Shown here: positions 54,685 through 63,602 of the stretch, piece by piece
How positions within the stretch are numbered: the first letter of the stretch is position 1
How the letters are laid out: every line of letters starts with the position of its first letter
DNA from: Candidatus Defluviibacterium haderslevense
Lineage (GTDB): Bacteria; Bacteroidota; Bacteroidia; Chitinophagales; Saprospiraceae
Length of the DNA: 64,000 nucleotides
Direction: 5' to 3'
Assembly: GCA_016712225.1 (NCBI GenBank)
Contig: JADJRL010000003.1
Location: 4,415,501 to 4,479,500 of the forward strand
Notes under the pieces: model-generated
The model's input: the letters and a program-made list of their open reading frames with translations, nothing else
Database searches by the model: none
What the model was told of the DNA's origin: nothing
Translations under genes and position numbers: made by a program

Positions 54685-56241
54685 ATGAAAAACCTTCTCT
54701 TAATTATGTTTATTCTGACTGTTGATTGCTTATACAGTCAGAATCATGACCTTAATATTTACTATAATGTATATAAGGATAGTATGTGGTTTATGAAAAA
54801 CAACAAGCCCATTGAGGAGCCCATCGTTATAAAAGGTAAACAGGTGTATTTTCACTTGGTAGATTTCAATAATTATATATACAGAGCCGAAATAAAAGCT
54901 ACACATAGCACAGCACCATTGGGAGCTAATGCCCCAACAAACAGTGTGGTAAAAGGATTATTATCTGGATTGGTCAGTGGTTTTTTACCAGGTGTTGGAT
55001 TGCCTTTACTTAATTCGCCGCTTTTTGGTAATATATTAGGGGCTATGCCCGAAGGCGGGGATGCAAATGCAAGTAGAGGTGATCATGATGATTTAATGGA
55101 GTTCGAAACAAAATTAAAAGAACTGGAAGTGACTCAAGCAGAAATCAACACCTTATCTACTGAAATCAACATCCGAAAAAAATCATTAGTATCATTAAAT
55201 AATAGTTTAGAATTCACCAATTCTTTAATTAAAAATCCAAGTATATCACCCTTGTTAATTAAAGAAATTCTTTTGGATCATTGTTCAGAAGTATTTCTTA
55301 AAGCACCTAAGGAACCTATTATCTTAGATGATGTGTCCAACTTAAATTCAAAATTAATTGAAATTCCAATCCTTGAAAAACAACTCAAAGGTAAAATATC
55401 CACATACGATCAAAATCTCAAAATATTAAAAAAACAAAGAATAAAATTAGAGGCCACGGATCATGGAATAGATGCTTTATATCCACTTATGAAAAAACTT
55501 GAATTGTCAGAATCTCAAATTTCAAATTCAGTGTTGGACATTGCCACAAAACTAGACAATCAATGTGCCATAGATTCGCAACTCGTAAGCCTTGATTACA
55601 CTTCAAAAATTCAACAATATTATTTAAAATACCATGAAATTAATGAAAATCATTTTTCATATTCCCATCATTCTGGAGTTGAACAAAAATATTTAATCTA
55701 CGACCTTGACCTCTTTAAAAATGATAGCTTGGAAAATGGTGATATTAAATCAGAATTGGTAAAACATATCGAAGTAAAAGTCAAATCATATGGAGGTGCT
55801 TCCTTCGGAATGAGTGTTGGTTTGACTGGTTCAAAATTCATCCATGTACCTCAAAATTACTTTGTTAGAAATATAGATAACTTACAAAAAATTTATGCGA
55901 CTGATTCTGATCCTTATGTTCCTATGATCACTTCATTATTTAGTCTAAGTTACGACATGAGAACATTGATAACTCCGACATTATCACTGGGCTTAGGTAT
56001 TCCGTTTTCAAAGAATGAAAGTGTAGAAAATTTTGCAGTGTTTGCTGGTCCCGGTTTTTATATTGGCAAGAAACAATCTTTCATGATTTCTGGTGGAACC
56101 ATGTTTTCTAAAGTAAAAACCTTGGCAAATGGATTTGTGGTGGGAGATGAGATCAATCTTGGTCAAGGCGATATTCCAACAACAAAGAAGTATAGTTTCG
56201 GGTATTTTATTGGTTTAACCTATAATCTATCTGCCCTTTAG
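54685..56241 (+). CDS. Exported coiled-coil protein with barrel-like C-terminus
   Basis: The 518-residue protein starts with a signal peptide (KNLLLIMFILTVDCLYSQ). A Gly/Pro-rich segment near 95-130 (VVKGLLSGLVSGFLPGVGLP) could be a membrane-active or flexible stretch. Heptad-rich helices span about 138-300, and the last 150 residues are amphipathic strands ending in FGYFIGLTYNLSAL, as in outer-membrane barrels. No known family is evident. Ten bases separate it from the metacaspase gene, so the two are one operon; a partner or target relation is inferred. Confidence 0.65.
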   Translation: MKNLLLIMFILTVDCLYSQNHDLNIYYNVYKDSMWFMKNNKPIEEPIVIKGKQVYFHLVDFNNYIYRAEIKATHSTAPLGANAPTNSVVKGLLSGLVSGFLPGVGLPLLNSPLFGNILGAMPEGGDANASRGDHDDLMEFETKLKELEVTQAEINTLSTEINIRKKSLVSLNNSLEFTNSLIKNPSISPLLIKEILLDHCSEVFLKAPKEPIILDDVSNLNSKLIEIPILEKQLKGKISTYDQNLKILKKQRIKLEATDHGIDALYPLMKKLELSESQISNSVLDIATKLDNQCAIDSQLVSLDYTSKIQQYYLKYHEINENHFSYSHHSGVEQKYLIYDLDLFKNDSLENGDIKSELVKHIEVKVKSYGGASFGMSVGLTGSKFIHVPQNYFVRNIDNLQKIYATDSDPYVPMITSLFSLSYDMRTLITPTLSLGLGIPFSKNESVENFAVFAGPGFYIGKKQSFMISGGTMFSKVKTLANGFVVGDEINLGQGDIPTTKKYSFGYFIGLTYNLSAL

Positions 56242-56476
56242 TTATTACTCAGAATACACTTGTTATAAAACTTAAGAACTCAATATATCTAACTATTCGC
56301 AAATAGGTCTGATACCAAGATAGGATGTTAGGCTAATTTCGAACAACAAAAAAAATCTTGTTTGTCACACATTGGTATTCATCAATTGGCCCAATATTTG
56401 TACCTTTATGACTTATAGGTGATCTATATGAAATAGATAAATCAAATGACTATCGCATTACCAGAAAATAAAAAAG

Positions 56477-57430
56477 ATGATCCGTTACTTTGGAAAAACA
56501 AAAGATTCTTTCCAGGAGGTGACGAATTTGGAATCAGCTTCCTGGATAAATGTTTCACCTCCATTTGATAATGGAGAGTTAGAACACTTTGCCGCAAGTC
56601 TTGGTATTGCTCCTGATTTTCTATCAGATCCATTAGATATTGAGGAACGAGCTCGTTATGAGAAATACGATGAGGCAAGAAGTATCATATTCCATACACC
56701 AGTAATTAATGAATCTGAGAAGGAAAATGATCCTATTTTCATTACAGTTCCAGTAGGTATCATTCTGTGTCAACACAAAATAATTACAGTTTGCGCTGTT
56801 GAAAATTTAGTCCTTGAAAAATTCTCCGATAATAAAATCAAAGGATTTGACATAGCTAATGAAAAACTCTTTATTCTCCAAATATTTGAACAAACGGTAC
56901 TTTCTTTTCTTGATTTTCTTAAAAAATTGAATTTAAGACGTAGCTTAATAGAACAAGAACTCTATAATTCAAGCCGAAGTGAAGAACTTAAAAGCTTATT
57001 GCGAATTGAAAAAAGCTTAGTTTATTTTGTTAATTCCTTAAATGCCAATGAATTATTAAAAATAAAAATGCGCAGAACGGATTTCTTAGGAATTAAAGAC
57101 AACACAGACTATTCTGAGCTTTACGAGGATATTATTGTTGACAATAATCAAGCCCGGGAAGTAGCACAACTTTATACCAACATCCTAAGTGGAACAATGG
57201 AAGCTTATGCCTCTATTATATCAAACAATTTAAATAAATTTATTAATAGACTCACAGTTGTCACGGTCATACTCATGGTACCAACACTGATTGCAAGTTT
57301 TTTTGGTATGAATGTCCCCTTACCAGTACATTTTGGCCAATCAAATTGGACCTTTTTCTTGATCATGCTCTTTTCAATACTTTTTAGTGTGGGCCTGGCT
57401 TGGTTTTTTAAGCGAAAAGATCTTTTCTGA
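56477..57430 (+). CDS. CorA family divalent cation transporter
   Basis: The 317-residue protein has the CorA layout: a cytoplasmic alpha/beta domain, a long helix region (about 160-250) and two C-terminal membrane helices. The selectivity motif GMN is at 277-279 (FFGMNVP). CorA channels carry Mg2+, or Co2+ and Ni2+ in some members. The loop after GMN (PLPVHFGQSN) departs from the usual MPEL, so the ion is less certain. It is a single gene upstream of nrdBA with 412 bases between. Confidence 0.9.
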   Translation: MIRYFGKTKDSFQEVTNLESASWINVSPPFDNGELEHFAASLGIAPDFLSDPLDIEERARYEKYDEARSIIFHTPVINESEKENDPIFITVPVGIILCQHKIITVCAVENLVLEKFSDNKIKGFDIANEKLFILQIFEQTVLSFLDFLKKLNLRRSLIEQELYNSSRSEELKSLLRIEKSLVYFVNSLNANELLKIKMRRTDFLGIKDNTDYSELYEDIIVDNNQAREVAQLYTNILSGTMEAYASIISNNLNKFINRLTVVTVILMVPTLIASFFGMNVPLPVHFGQSNWTFFLIMLFSILFSVGLAWFFKRKDLF

Positions 57431-57587
57431 AATTTCTGACTTATCATTTACACATATCAAGTCTATCTAATATATAAGGTCTTATTTTTGGGTAAATTAA
57501 ATATTACAATCAAAAATACTTTAAAGCTGCATTTAATGGGATTGCAATCTCTTTTATAATTCCTTAATCTTCATTTACTTATTAAAG

Positions 57588-57608
57588 TTATCCACAATAT
57601 GTGGATAA
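57588..57608. promoter_or_regulatory. Inverted pair of perfect DnaA boxes
   Basis: TTATCCACA (57588-57596) and TGTGGATAA (57600-57608) are both exact DnaA-box consensus sites in inverted order with three bases between. They lie about 235 bases before nrdB. DnaA boxes control nrdAB in Escherichia coli, so a similar role is plausible. Confidence 0.6.
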
Positions 57609-57762
57609 AAATTAAGCCTTTTTTGGGCATTTCACCATAAGTTTGCGTCAGATATTTAATTATTCTATAATATGATAATTTTAAGAAATCATAATTTTTT
57701 TTTGACGTAGTTAACTGAATATCAAAATAAAACAAACACAATAAAAAAATATATATATTTTA

Positions 57763-57796
57763 TTGTTATATATTCAATGTATAATTATTACTTTTG
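57763..57796 (+). promoter_or_regulatory. Candidate promoter of nrdBA
   Basis: TACTTTTG (57789-57796) fits the -7 consensus TAnnTTTG, 46 bases before the start codon. A TTG at 57763-57765 gives a spacer of 23, slightly long, so the -33 element is less certain. Confidence 0.45.
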
Positions 57797-57842
57797 AGCT
57801 TCGTATCAAGACTAGCCAAAGAACAAATCAATAAAGAGCCAC

Positions 57843-58820
57843 ATGAACCAAAATATTGAACCCATTCTTATCGAAAATCCGCAAAGATTTGTCTTATTTC
57901 CAATTCAACACGATGATATATGGAAGTTCTATAAAAATGCTGAGGCTTGCATTTGGACTGCCGAAGAGATAGATCTTCAAGCTGATCTTGTTGATTGGGA
58001 GGAAAAATTAACACCTGACGAAAAACATTTTATAAAGCACGTTTTAGCTTTTTTTGCGGCGAGTGATGGAATTGTAAACGAAAATCTTGCTGAAAACATG
58101 GTTCGTGCGGTTCAATACACTGAAGCAAAATTTTTCTATGGCTTCCAGATCATGATGGAAAATATCCATTCAGAAACCTATTCTTTACTTATTGATACTT
58201 ACATTAAAGACCCTCAAGAAAAAAACTATCTGTTTAATGCAATTGATAATTTAGATTGCGTAAAATTGAAAGCAGATTGGGCACTTCGCTGGATAAGTAA
58301 AGGCACATTTACGGAACAATTAATAGCATTTGCCGCGGTGGAAGGTATCTTTTTCAGTGGTTCATTTTGTTCCATTTTTTGGTTAAAAAAACGTGGTTTG
58401 ATGCCTGGACTTAGTTTTTCCAATGAATTGATTTCTAGAGATGAAGGCATGCATTGTGATTTTGCCTGCCTGCTATATAATAAACATATAGTCAATAAAT
58501 TACCAACTGAAACCATTAAGACCATTATAACTGAAGCAGTACAAATAGAGAAGCAATTTGTTACTGATTCTATCCCGGTGGCGTTAATTGGAATGAATGC
58601 AGATCTCATGTGTCAATACATTGAGTTTGTTGCTGATCGCCTTTTAATTTCTTTGGGAAATAATAAAGTTTATCATTCAGAGAACCCATTTCCTTGGATG
58701 GATCTCATTTCTTTACAAGGAAAAACCAATTTTTTTGAAAAAAGGGTAGGTGATTACCAAAAAGCCGGAGTGACTGGAGGTCATGAGGTCAAGGTGTTCA
58801 CTATAGACGAGGATTTTTAA
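57843..58820 (+). CDS. nrdB: Ribonucleoside-diphosphate reductase, small (R2) subunit
   Basis: This class Ia R2 subunit houses the di-iron tyrosyl radical. The 325 residues show ligand Asp44, Glu106 and His109 with the radical Tyr113 in MENIHSETYS, and later carboxylate/His ligands in AAVEGIFFSG and ISRDEGMHCDF. The sequence is strikingly close to the eukaryotic R2 pattern (VLAFFAASDGIVNENL). The C-terminus ends EVKVFTIDEDF, the tail that docks in R1. It is followed by nrdA at 56 bases in one operon, behind the DnaA-box pair. Confidence 0.97.
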   Translation: MNQNIEPILIENPQRFVLFPIQHDDIWKFYKNAEACIWTAEEIDLQADLVDWEEKLTPDEKHFIKHVLAFFAASDGIVNENLAENMVRAVQYTEAKFFYGFQIMMENIHSETYSLLIDTYIKDPQEKNYLFNAIDNLDCVKLKADWALRWISKGTFTEQLIAFAAVEGIFFSGSFCSIFWLKKRGLMPGLSFSNELISRDEGMHCDFACLLYNKHIVNKLPTETIKTIITEAVQIEKQFVTDSIPVALIGMNADLMCQYIEFVADRLLISLGNNKVYHSENPFPWMDLISLQGKTNFFEKRVGDYQKAGVTGGHEVKVFTIDEDF

Positions 58821-58876
58821 AACTCAACAGTTTTTAAGTTCAACCATTTTTTAACCCTTTAATTTGTATTCATATC

Positions 58877-61321
58877 ATGGAAGTATTAAAACGCAACGGA
58901 AAACGTGAAGACGTAAGTTTTGATAAAATTACGGCTCGTGTAAAAAAGCTATGTTATGGCCTTGATTCGAAATTTGTCGATTCAATTGAAATATCTAAAC
59001 GAGTAATACTAGGTTTATACAATGGGGTTACTACATCCGAATTGGATAATCTAGCAGCAGAAACAGCAGCGTCATTGGCCGCAGTACATCCGGATAACGC
59101 TATTTTGGCAGCTCGGATTGCTGTTTCGAATTTACATAAAAATACCAATAAATCCTTCTCTGAAACCATGGAAGGATTATATCAGTATATAGATCCAATT
59201 ACTAACCAAAAGGCAGGTCTCATAAGTGATGAGACCATTGAGGTCATTCGCCAAAATGCCGATCGATTGGATTCTGCAATCATCTACGATCGCGATTATA
59301 GTTTTGACTATTTTGGGTTTAAAACACTTGAAAGGTCTTACTTGCTTCGCATGAATAAAAAAGTCGTAGAGCGTCCGCAGCATCTTCTGATGAGAGCTTC
59401 TGTAGGTATCCATGGTAGCAACATTGATGCCGCCATTGAGACCTACAATCTCATGTCAGAAAAATGGTTTATTCATGCCACCCCTACCCTGTTTAATGCA
59501 GGTACACCAAAACCTCAATTATCATCTTGCTTTTTATTAAGTATGACTGATGATTCCATAACAGGAATCTTTGAGACCTTAAGTAGATGTGCCAAAATTT
59601 CACAATCAGCTGGCGGAATCGGCGTAAGCATTCATAATGTTAGAGCCAAAGGCAGTTACATCAAAGGTACCGGTGGAACCTCCAATGGTATAATCCCGAT
59701 GCTAAAAGTATTCAACGATACGGCTCGTTATGTAGATCAAGGTGGTGGAAAACGAAAAGGCGCATTTGCTGTATATCTTGAACCATGGCATGCCGATATT
59801 CATGAATTTCTTGAATTAAAGAAAAACCATGGAAAAGAAGAAGCCCGGGCCCGTGATTTATTCTATGCTATGTGGATCCCGGATCTATTTATGCAACGGG
59901 TTAAAGATGATCAAGAATGGTCATTATTCTGTCCAAACGAAGCACCAGGACTTTGTGATACTTATGGAAGTGAATTCGAAGCCTTGTACCATAAATACGA
60001 AAAAGAAGGTAAAGCAAGAAAAGTAATTCGTGCACAAGAATTATGGTTTACAATTTTAGAAAGTCAAATTGAAACAGGTACTCCTTATATTCTATTTAAG
60101 GATGCTGCTAATAAAAAATCAAATCAAAAAAATCTTGGAACCATCAGATCATCCAATTTGTGTACTGAAATTATTGAGTATACAGCACCAGATGAAGTGG
60201 CCGTTTGCAATTTAGCTTCTATATCATTATCTAAATTTGTTAATGATCGGGCATTTGATTTTAAAAAATTAGAGTCGGTTACCAGAGTCATAACTAGAAA
60301 TCTAAACCGCATTATAGATATTAACTATTACCCAATTCCGGAAGCCAAAAATTCAAACTTTAGACATCGACCTATTGGTATAGGCGTTCAAGGATTAGCA
60401 GATGCCTTTATTTTAATGCGTATGGCTTTTGATTCTGAAGCTGCTGCAACTTTAAACAAACAAATTTTTGAAACCATTTATTATGCAGCAGTAAGTGAAT
60501 CATGCGCTATGGCTAAAATAGATGGACCATATCAAACTTTCCAGGGCAGCCCAATGAGTCAGGGTATTTTCCAATTCGATATGTGGAACGTTAATCCCAC
60601 AGAAAATAGATATGATTGGAATGCACTCAAACAAGAAGTTATTAAACATGGGGTAAGAAATAGCTTATTATTAGCTCCTATGCCAACGGCTTCAACTTCT
60701 CAAATTCTCGGAAATAATGAATGCTTTGAACCATATACTTCCAATTTTTATACTCGGCGCACCCTTTCAGGGGAATATATGGTTGTCAATAAACATTTAC
60801 TCGAAGATTTAATTAAACTCGGTCTTTGGAATTCTGAAATGAAAGAAACCTTAATGGTTCAAAATGGATCTATCCAGAACATTCCATCAATACCACAGGA
60901 ATTGAAAGATTTATATAAAACAGCATATGAAATAAGTCAACGAGCTATCATTGACATGAGTGCAGATCGGGGTGCATACATATGTCAAAGCCAAAGCTTA
61001 AATCTTTTTATGGAAAATGTAACTTTTGGAAAACTTTCTTCAATGCATTTTCATTCTTGGCAAAAAGGCTTAAAAACAGGTATGTATTATCTGCGAACCA
61101 AAGCTGCAGTAGACCCAATAAAATTTACACTTAGTGAAAAACATCAACGTAAATATGTAAATATTATTGACTTACCACAAACAGATGATATTTCTACAAC
61201 CGTTTCTCACCAATATCAACAAGAAGAAATAAATTCATTAATTCAATCCACTTCACCCATTGAAAATCAGGAAGGCCTAACTTGTTCCATGGAAGATGGT
61301 TGTTTAATGTGTGGAAGTTAA
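58877..61321 (+). CDS. nrdA: Ribonucleoside-diphosphate reductase, large (R1) subunit
   Basis: This catalytic subunit reduces ribonucleoside diphosphates. The 814 residues start with an ATP-cone (EVLKRNGKREDVSFDKITAR), so overall activity should respond to ATP and dATP. Active-site parts include QLSSCFLLSM (first redox Cys), SNLCTEI with the thiyl Cys and Glu, EVAVCNLASISL (second redox Cys) and APMPTASTSQILGNNE. The C-terminal cysteine pair CLMC is for thioredoxin or glutaredoxin. It is full length and complete. Confidence 0.97.
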   Translation: MEVLKRNGKREDVSFDKITARVKKLCYGLDSKFVDSIEISKRVILGLYNGVTTSELDNLAAETAASLAAVHPDNAILAARIAVSNLHKNTNKSFSETMEGLYQYIDPITNQKAGLISDETIEVIRQNADRLDSAIIYDRDYSFDYFGFKTLERSYLLRMNKKVVERPQHLLMRASVGIHGSNIDAAIETYNLMSEKWFIHATPTLFNAGTPKPQLSSCFLLSMTDDSITGIFETLSRCAKISQSAGGIGVSIHNVRAKGSYIKGTGGTSNGIIPMLKVFNDTARYVDQGGGKRKGAFAVYLEPWHADIHEFLELKKNHGKEEARARDLFYAMWIPDLFMQRVKDDQEWSLFCPNEAPGLCDTYGSEFEALYHKYEKEGKARKVIRAQELWFTILESQIETGTPYILFKDAANKKSNQKNLGTIRSSNLCTEIIEYTAPDEVAVCNLASISLSKFVNDRAFDFKKLESVTRVITRNLNRIIDINYYPIPEAKNSNFRHRPIGIGVQGLADAFILMRMAFDSEAAATLNKQIFETIYYAAVSESCAMAKIDGPYQTFQGSPMSQGIFQFDMWNVNPTENRYDWNALKQEVIKHGVRNSLLLAPMPTASTSQILGNNECFEPYTSNFYTRRTLSGEYMVVNKHLLEDLIKLGLWNSEMKETLMVQNGSIQNIPSIPQELKDLYKTAYEISQRAIIDMSADRGAYICQSQSLNLFMENVTFGKLSSMHFHSWQKGLKTGMYYLRTKAAVDPIKFTLSEKHQRKYVNIIDLPQTDDISTTVSHQYQQEEINSLIQSTSPIENQEGLTCSMEDGCLMCGS

Positions 61322-61505
61322 TCTTTGAATTATTGATTTAAACTTGACTTTAACATTGTAATTTATATTAGTACGATATTCTTATATGTAAGTTAATTCG
61401 TTTGGTCCAATATTTATTTTAAGGTATTTTGAAATAGTATAGTACGCTTCGATTCACAAATCAATGAATACGTTTCTATAAATAATAAATTGATTTATTT
61501 TATTC

Positions 61506-62783
61506 ATGGATTCTTCTACTAAAATTATTTGCCCAAATTGTGAATTTGAAATTGACGTCAATGATGTCATCTTTCATCGGCTAGATGAAGATTTAAAAAA
61601 ACAATATAATTCTAAATGGCAAGAAGCTAATTTAGAACTGGAACAAAAAGCTGCTCTACTTAAGAAAGAAAAAGAATCTTTTGAACTAAAAAAACAAAAT
61701 GAAAACGACCTTTTTCAAGAACGAGTACGTGTCAAATTACGTGAAGAAAGAGATCAATTAACCTTGCAAATTCGAAAAAGCCTGGAATTGGAGAATGCTG
61801 ATCAATATCAAGCAATTCAACAAGAATTAAATGCAAAATCCGAACAAATCAAAGAACTTAACAAAACAAAAGCAGAAATCGAAACGCTCAAGCGTGAGAA
61901 AAATGAACTTCAGGAAATAGCTCAGGCGGAAGCACAAAAAAAATTAAACGAGTTGTTAGTCGTAGAACGTGAACGTATTAGCAAACTTGAATTTGAAAAA
62001 AACGAACTCGTAGTAAGAGAATTACAAAAACAACTTGAAGCGCAAAAATATCTCACTGAAGAAATGAAAAGGAAGCAAGATCAAGGATCTATGCAACTCC
62101 AAGGCGAGGTTCAGGAATTAGCCATTGAAGAATGGTTAAAAAATAATTTTACCCTCGACACCATTTCAGAAATAAAAAAAGGAGCTCGAGGAGCAGATTG
62201 TATACAAATCATACACACAAGATCGAAACAAAATTGCGGAACCATATATTATGAAAGTAAACGAACTAAGGATTTTCAAAATTCATGGATAGAAAAATTT
62301 AGAAATGATATGCGTGACCAAAATGCAAATATTGGTGTTCTGGTCACCGACGTCTTACCTAAAGATATGGAACGCATGGGCCTCAGAGATGGGATTTGGA
62401 TATGTACCTATCAAGAATTCAAAGGACTTTGTTTTGTTTTACGAGAATCCATTCTTCATGTAGATTTAGCTATTTCATCCCAGGAAAATAAGGGTGAAAA
62501 AATGAACATGCTCTACAGCTATTTAACCAGTAATGAATTCAAATTGCAGATCGAATCTATAGTTGATGGTTTTACTCAAATGCATAACGATTTAAACACA
62601 GAAAAGCGCTCAATGCAAGGACATTGGAAACGTAGGGAAAAGCAAATTCAAAAAGTTCTGCTCAATACCAACTTTATGTATAATTCAATTAAAGGCATCG
62701 CAGGAAATGCCATACAATCCATTAAAGCACTCGAATTAGGTCACACGGATGAACTGGATGAGGGTAATGAATTTGATGATTAA
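61506..62783 (+). CDS. DUF2130 protein with zinc-ribbon start and long coiled coil
   Basis: The 425 residues begin IICPNCEFEIDV, a short ribbon-like CPxC motif (only one Cys pair). A long, highly charged coiled coil (about 35-200) precedes the DUF2130 core (about 205-400), which contains FTLDTISEIKKGARGADCIQ and TIYYESKRTKDFQNSWIEKF. The core resembles restriction-endonuclease-like folds, which are associated with DNA binding or cleavage, but its activity has not been shown to my knowledge. It opens a three-gene run with the methyltransferase (12-base gap) and the MOSC gene. Confidence 0.85.
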   Translation: MDSSTKIICPNCEFEIDVNDVIFHRLDEDLKKQYNSKWQEANLELEQKAALLKKEKESFELKKQNENDLFQERVRVKLREERDQLTLQIRKSLELENADQYQAIQQELNAKSEQIKELNKTKAEIETLKREKNELQEIAQAEAQKKLNELLVVERERISKLEFEKNELVVRELQKQLEAQKYLTEEMKRKQDQGSMQLQGEVQELAIEEWLKNNFTLDTISEIKKGARGADCIQIIHTRSKQNCGTIYYESKRTKDFQNSWIEKFRNDMRDQNANIGVLVTDVLPKDMERMGLRDGIWICTYQEFKGLCFVLRESILHVDLAISSQENKGEKMNMLYSYLTSNEFKLQIESIVDGFTQMHNDLNTEKRSMQGHWKRREKQIQKVLLNTNFMYNSIKGIAGNAIQSIKALELGHTDELDEGNEFDD

Positions 62784-62795
62784 ATAACTCAAAAC

Positions 62796-63602
62796 ATGAA
62801 TATTCCTTTTGATTTTATCGAAAAAAACAAAGAATCTTGGAATAAAAGAACTCCGTATCACATCGATTCGGAATTTTACGATCAAAATCATTTCAAACTA
62901 AACCCTGCATCATTAACTAATATAGAATTAGGTTTGTTAGGTGACATTCAAAATAAAAAAATATTGCATCTCCAGTGTCATTTTGGTCAAGACAGCATTT
63001 CACTTGCTACATTGGGTGCTAAGGTGACTGCTGTTGATTTTTCAAACATTGCCATCAATGAAGCAAAAAAATTAGCGGATGATTTAAAAATAGAAATTCG
63101 ATTTATTGCTTGTAATATTTATGATCTATCAGACTATTTAGATGATACATTTGATATCATTTATACTAGTTATGGTACTATTGTTTGGTTGCCTGACCTG
63201 ATTCGCTGGGGAGAAATAATTTCGAAATATTTAAAACCAAAAGGTCGTTTTATTTTTGTAGAATTTCATCCTTTAATACACATGTTTAATGAAGAGTTCA
63301 CGGAAATAAAATATGATTATTTTAATATCAAACCCATTGTTGAACTAGAACATGGAACCTATGCAGACCGAACAGCCCCAATACACCATGAAACCATAAC
63401 ATGGAATCACAGTATAAGTGAGATATTAACAGCATTAATTAAAAATGATTTGACCATTGAAGATTTTAAAGAATATGATTTTTCACCATATAATTGTTTT
63501 CATAACTTAGTAGAAGTGGCACCAAAAGAATTCCAATTTAAAAACACAACAGTTAAATGGCCTTTAGTTTTTAGTTTATCTTGTATAAAAAAAATAATAT
63601 AA
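62796..63602 (+). CDS. Class I SAM-dependent methyltransferase
   Basis: The 268-residue Rossmann methyltransferase has motif I ILHLQCHFGQDSISLA (about 53-68, with the usual Gly-rich loop in altered form), the acidic end of strand beta2 in VTAVDFS, and FDIIYTSYGTIVWL. The family acts on small molecules or proteins and no substrate can be assigned. Its stop codon directly abuts the next ATG, so it is in one operon with the MOSC gene. Confidence 0.88.
   Translation: MNIPFDFIEKNKESWNKRTPYHIDSEFYDQNHFKLNPASLTNIELGLLGDIQNKKILHLQCHFGQDSISLATLGAKVTAVDFSNIAINEAKKLADDLKIEIRFIACNIYDLSDYLDDTFDIIYTSYGTIVWLPDLIRWGEIISKYLKPKGRFIFVEFHPLIHMFNEEFTEIKYDYFNIKPIVELEHGTYADRTAPIHHETITWNHSISEILTALIKNDLTIEDFKEYDFSPYNCFHNLVEVAPKEFQFKNTTVKWPLVFSLSCIKKII

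Larger units (their letters stand above)
57431..57842. other. Regulatory region upstream of nrdBA
   Basis: About 410 bases without a gene. It contains the paired DnaA boxes and, right of them, a very AT-rich stretch (57650-57785) leading to a promoter-like element. Confidence 0.6.

Noticed and set aside
25345..56241. Prophage or large transferred island
   Set aside because: No integrase, phage structural genes or attachment repeats are visible, and base composition looks like that of the neighbours. Only one small RAYT-type transposase is present.
57431..57842. Chromosomal replication origin
   Set aside because: Two DnaA boxes beside an AT-rich tract are suggestive, but an origin usually has more boxes. 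The position before nrdBA gives a simpler regulatory explanation. GC skew could not be computed.
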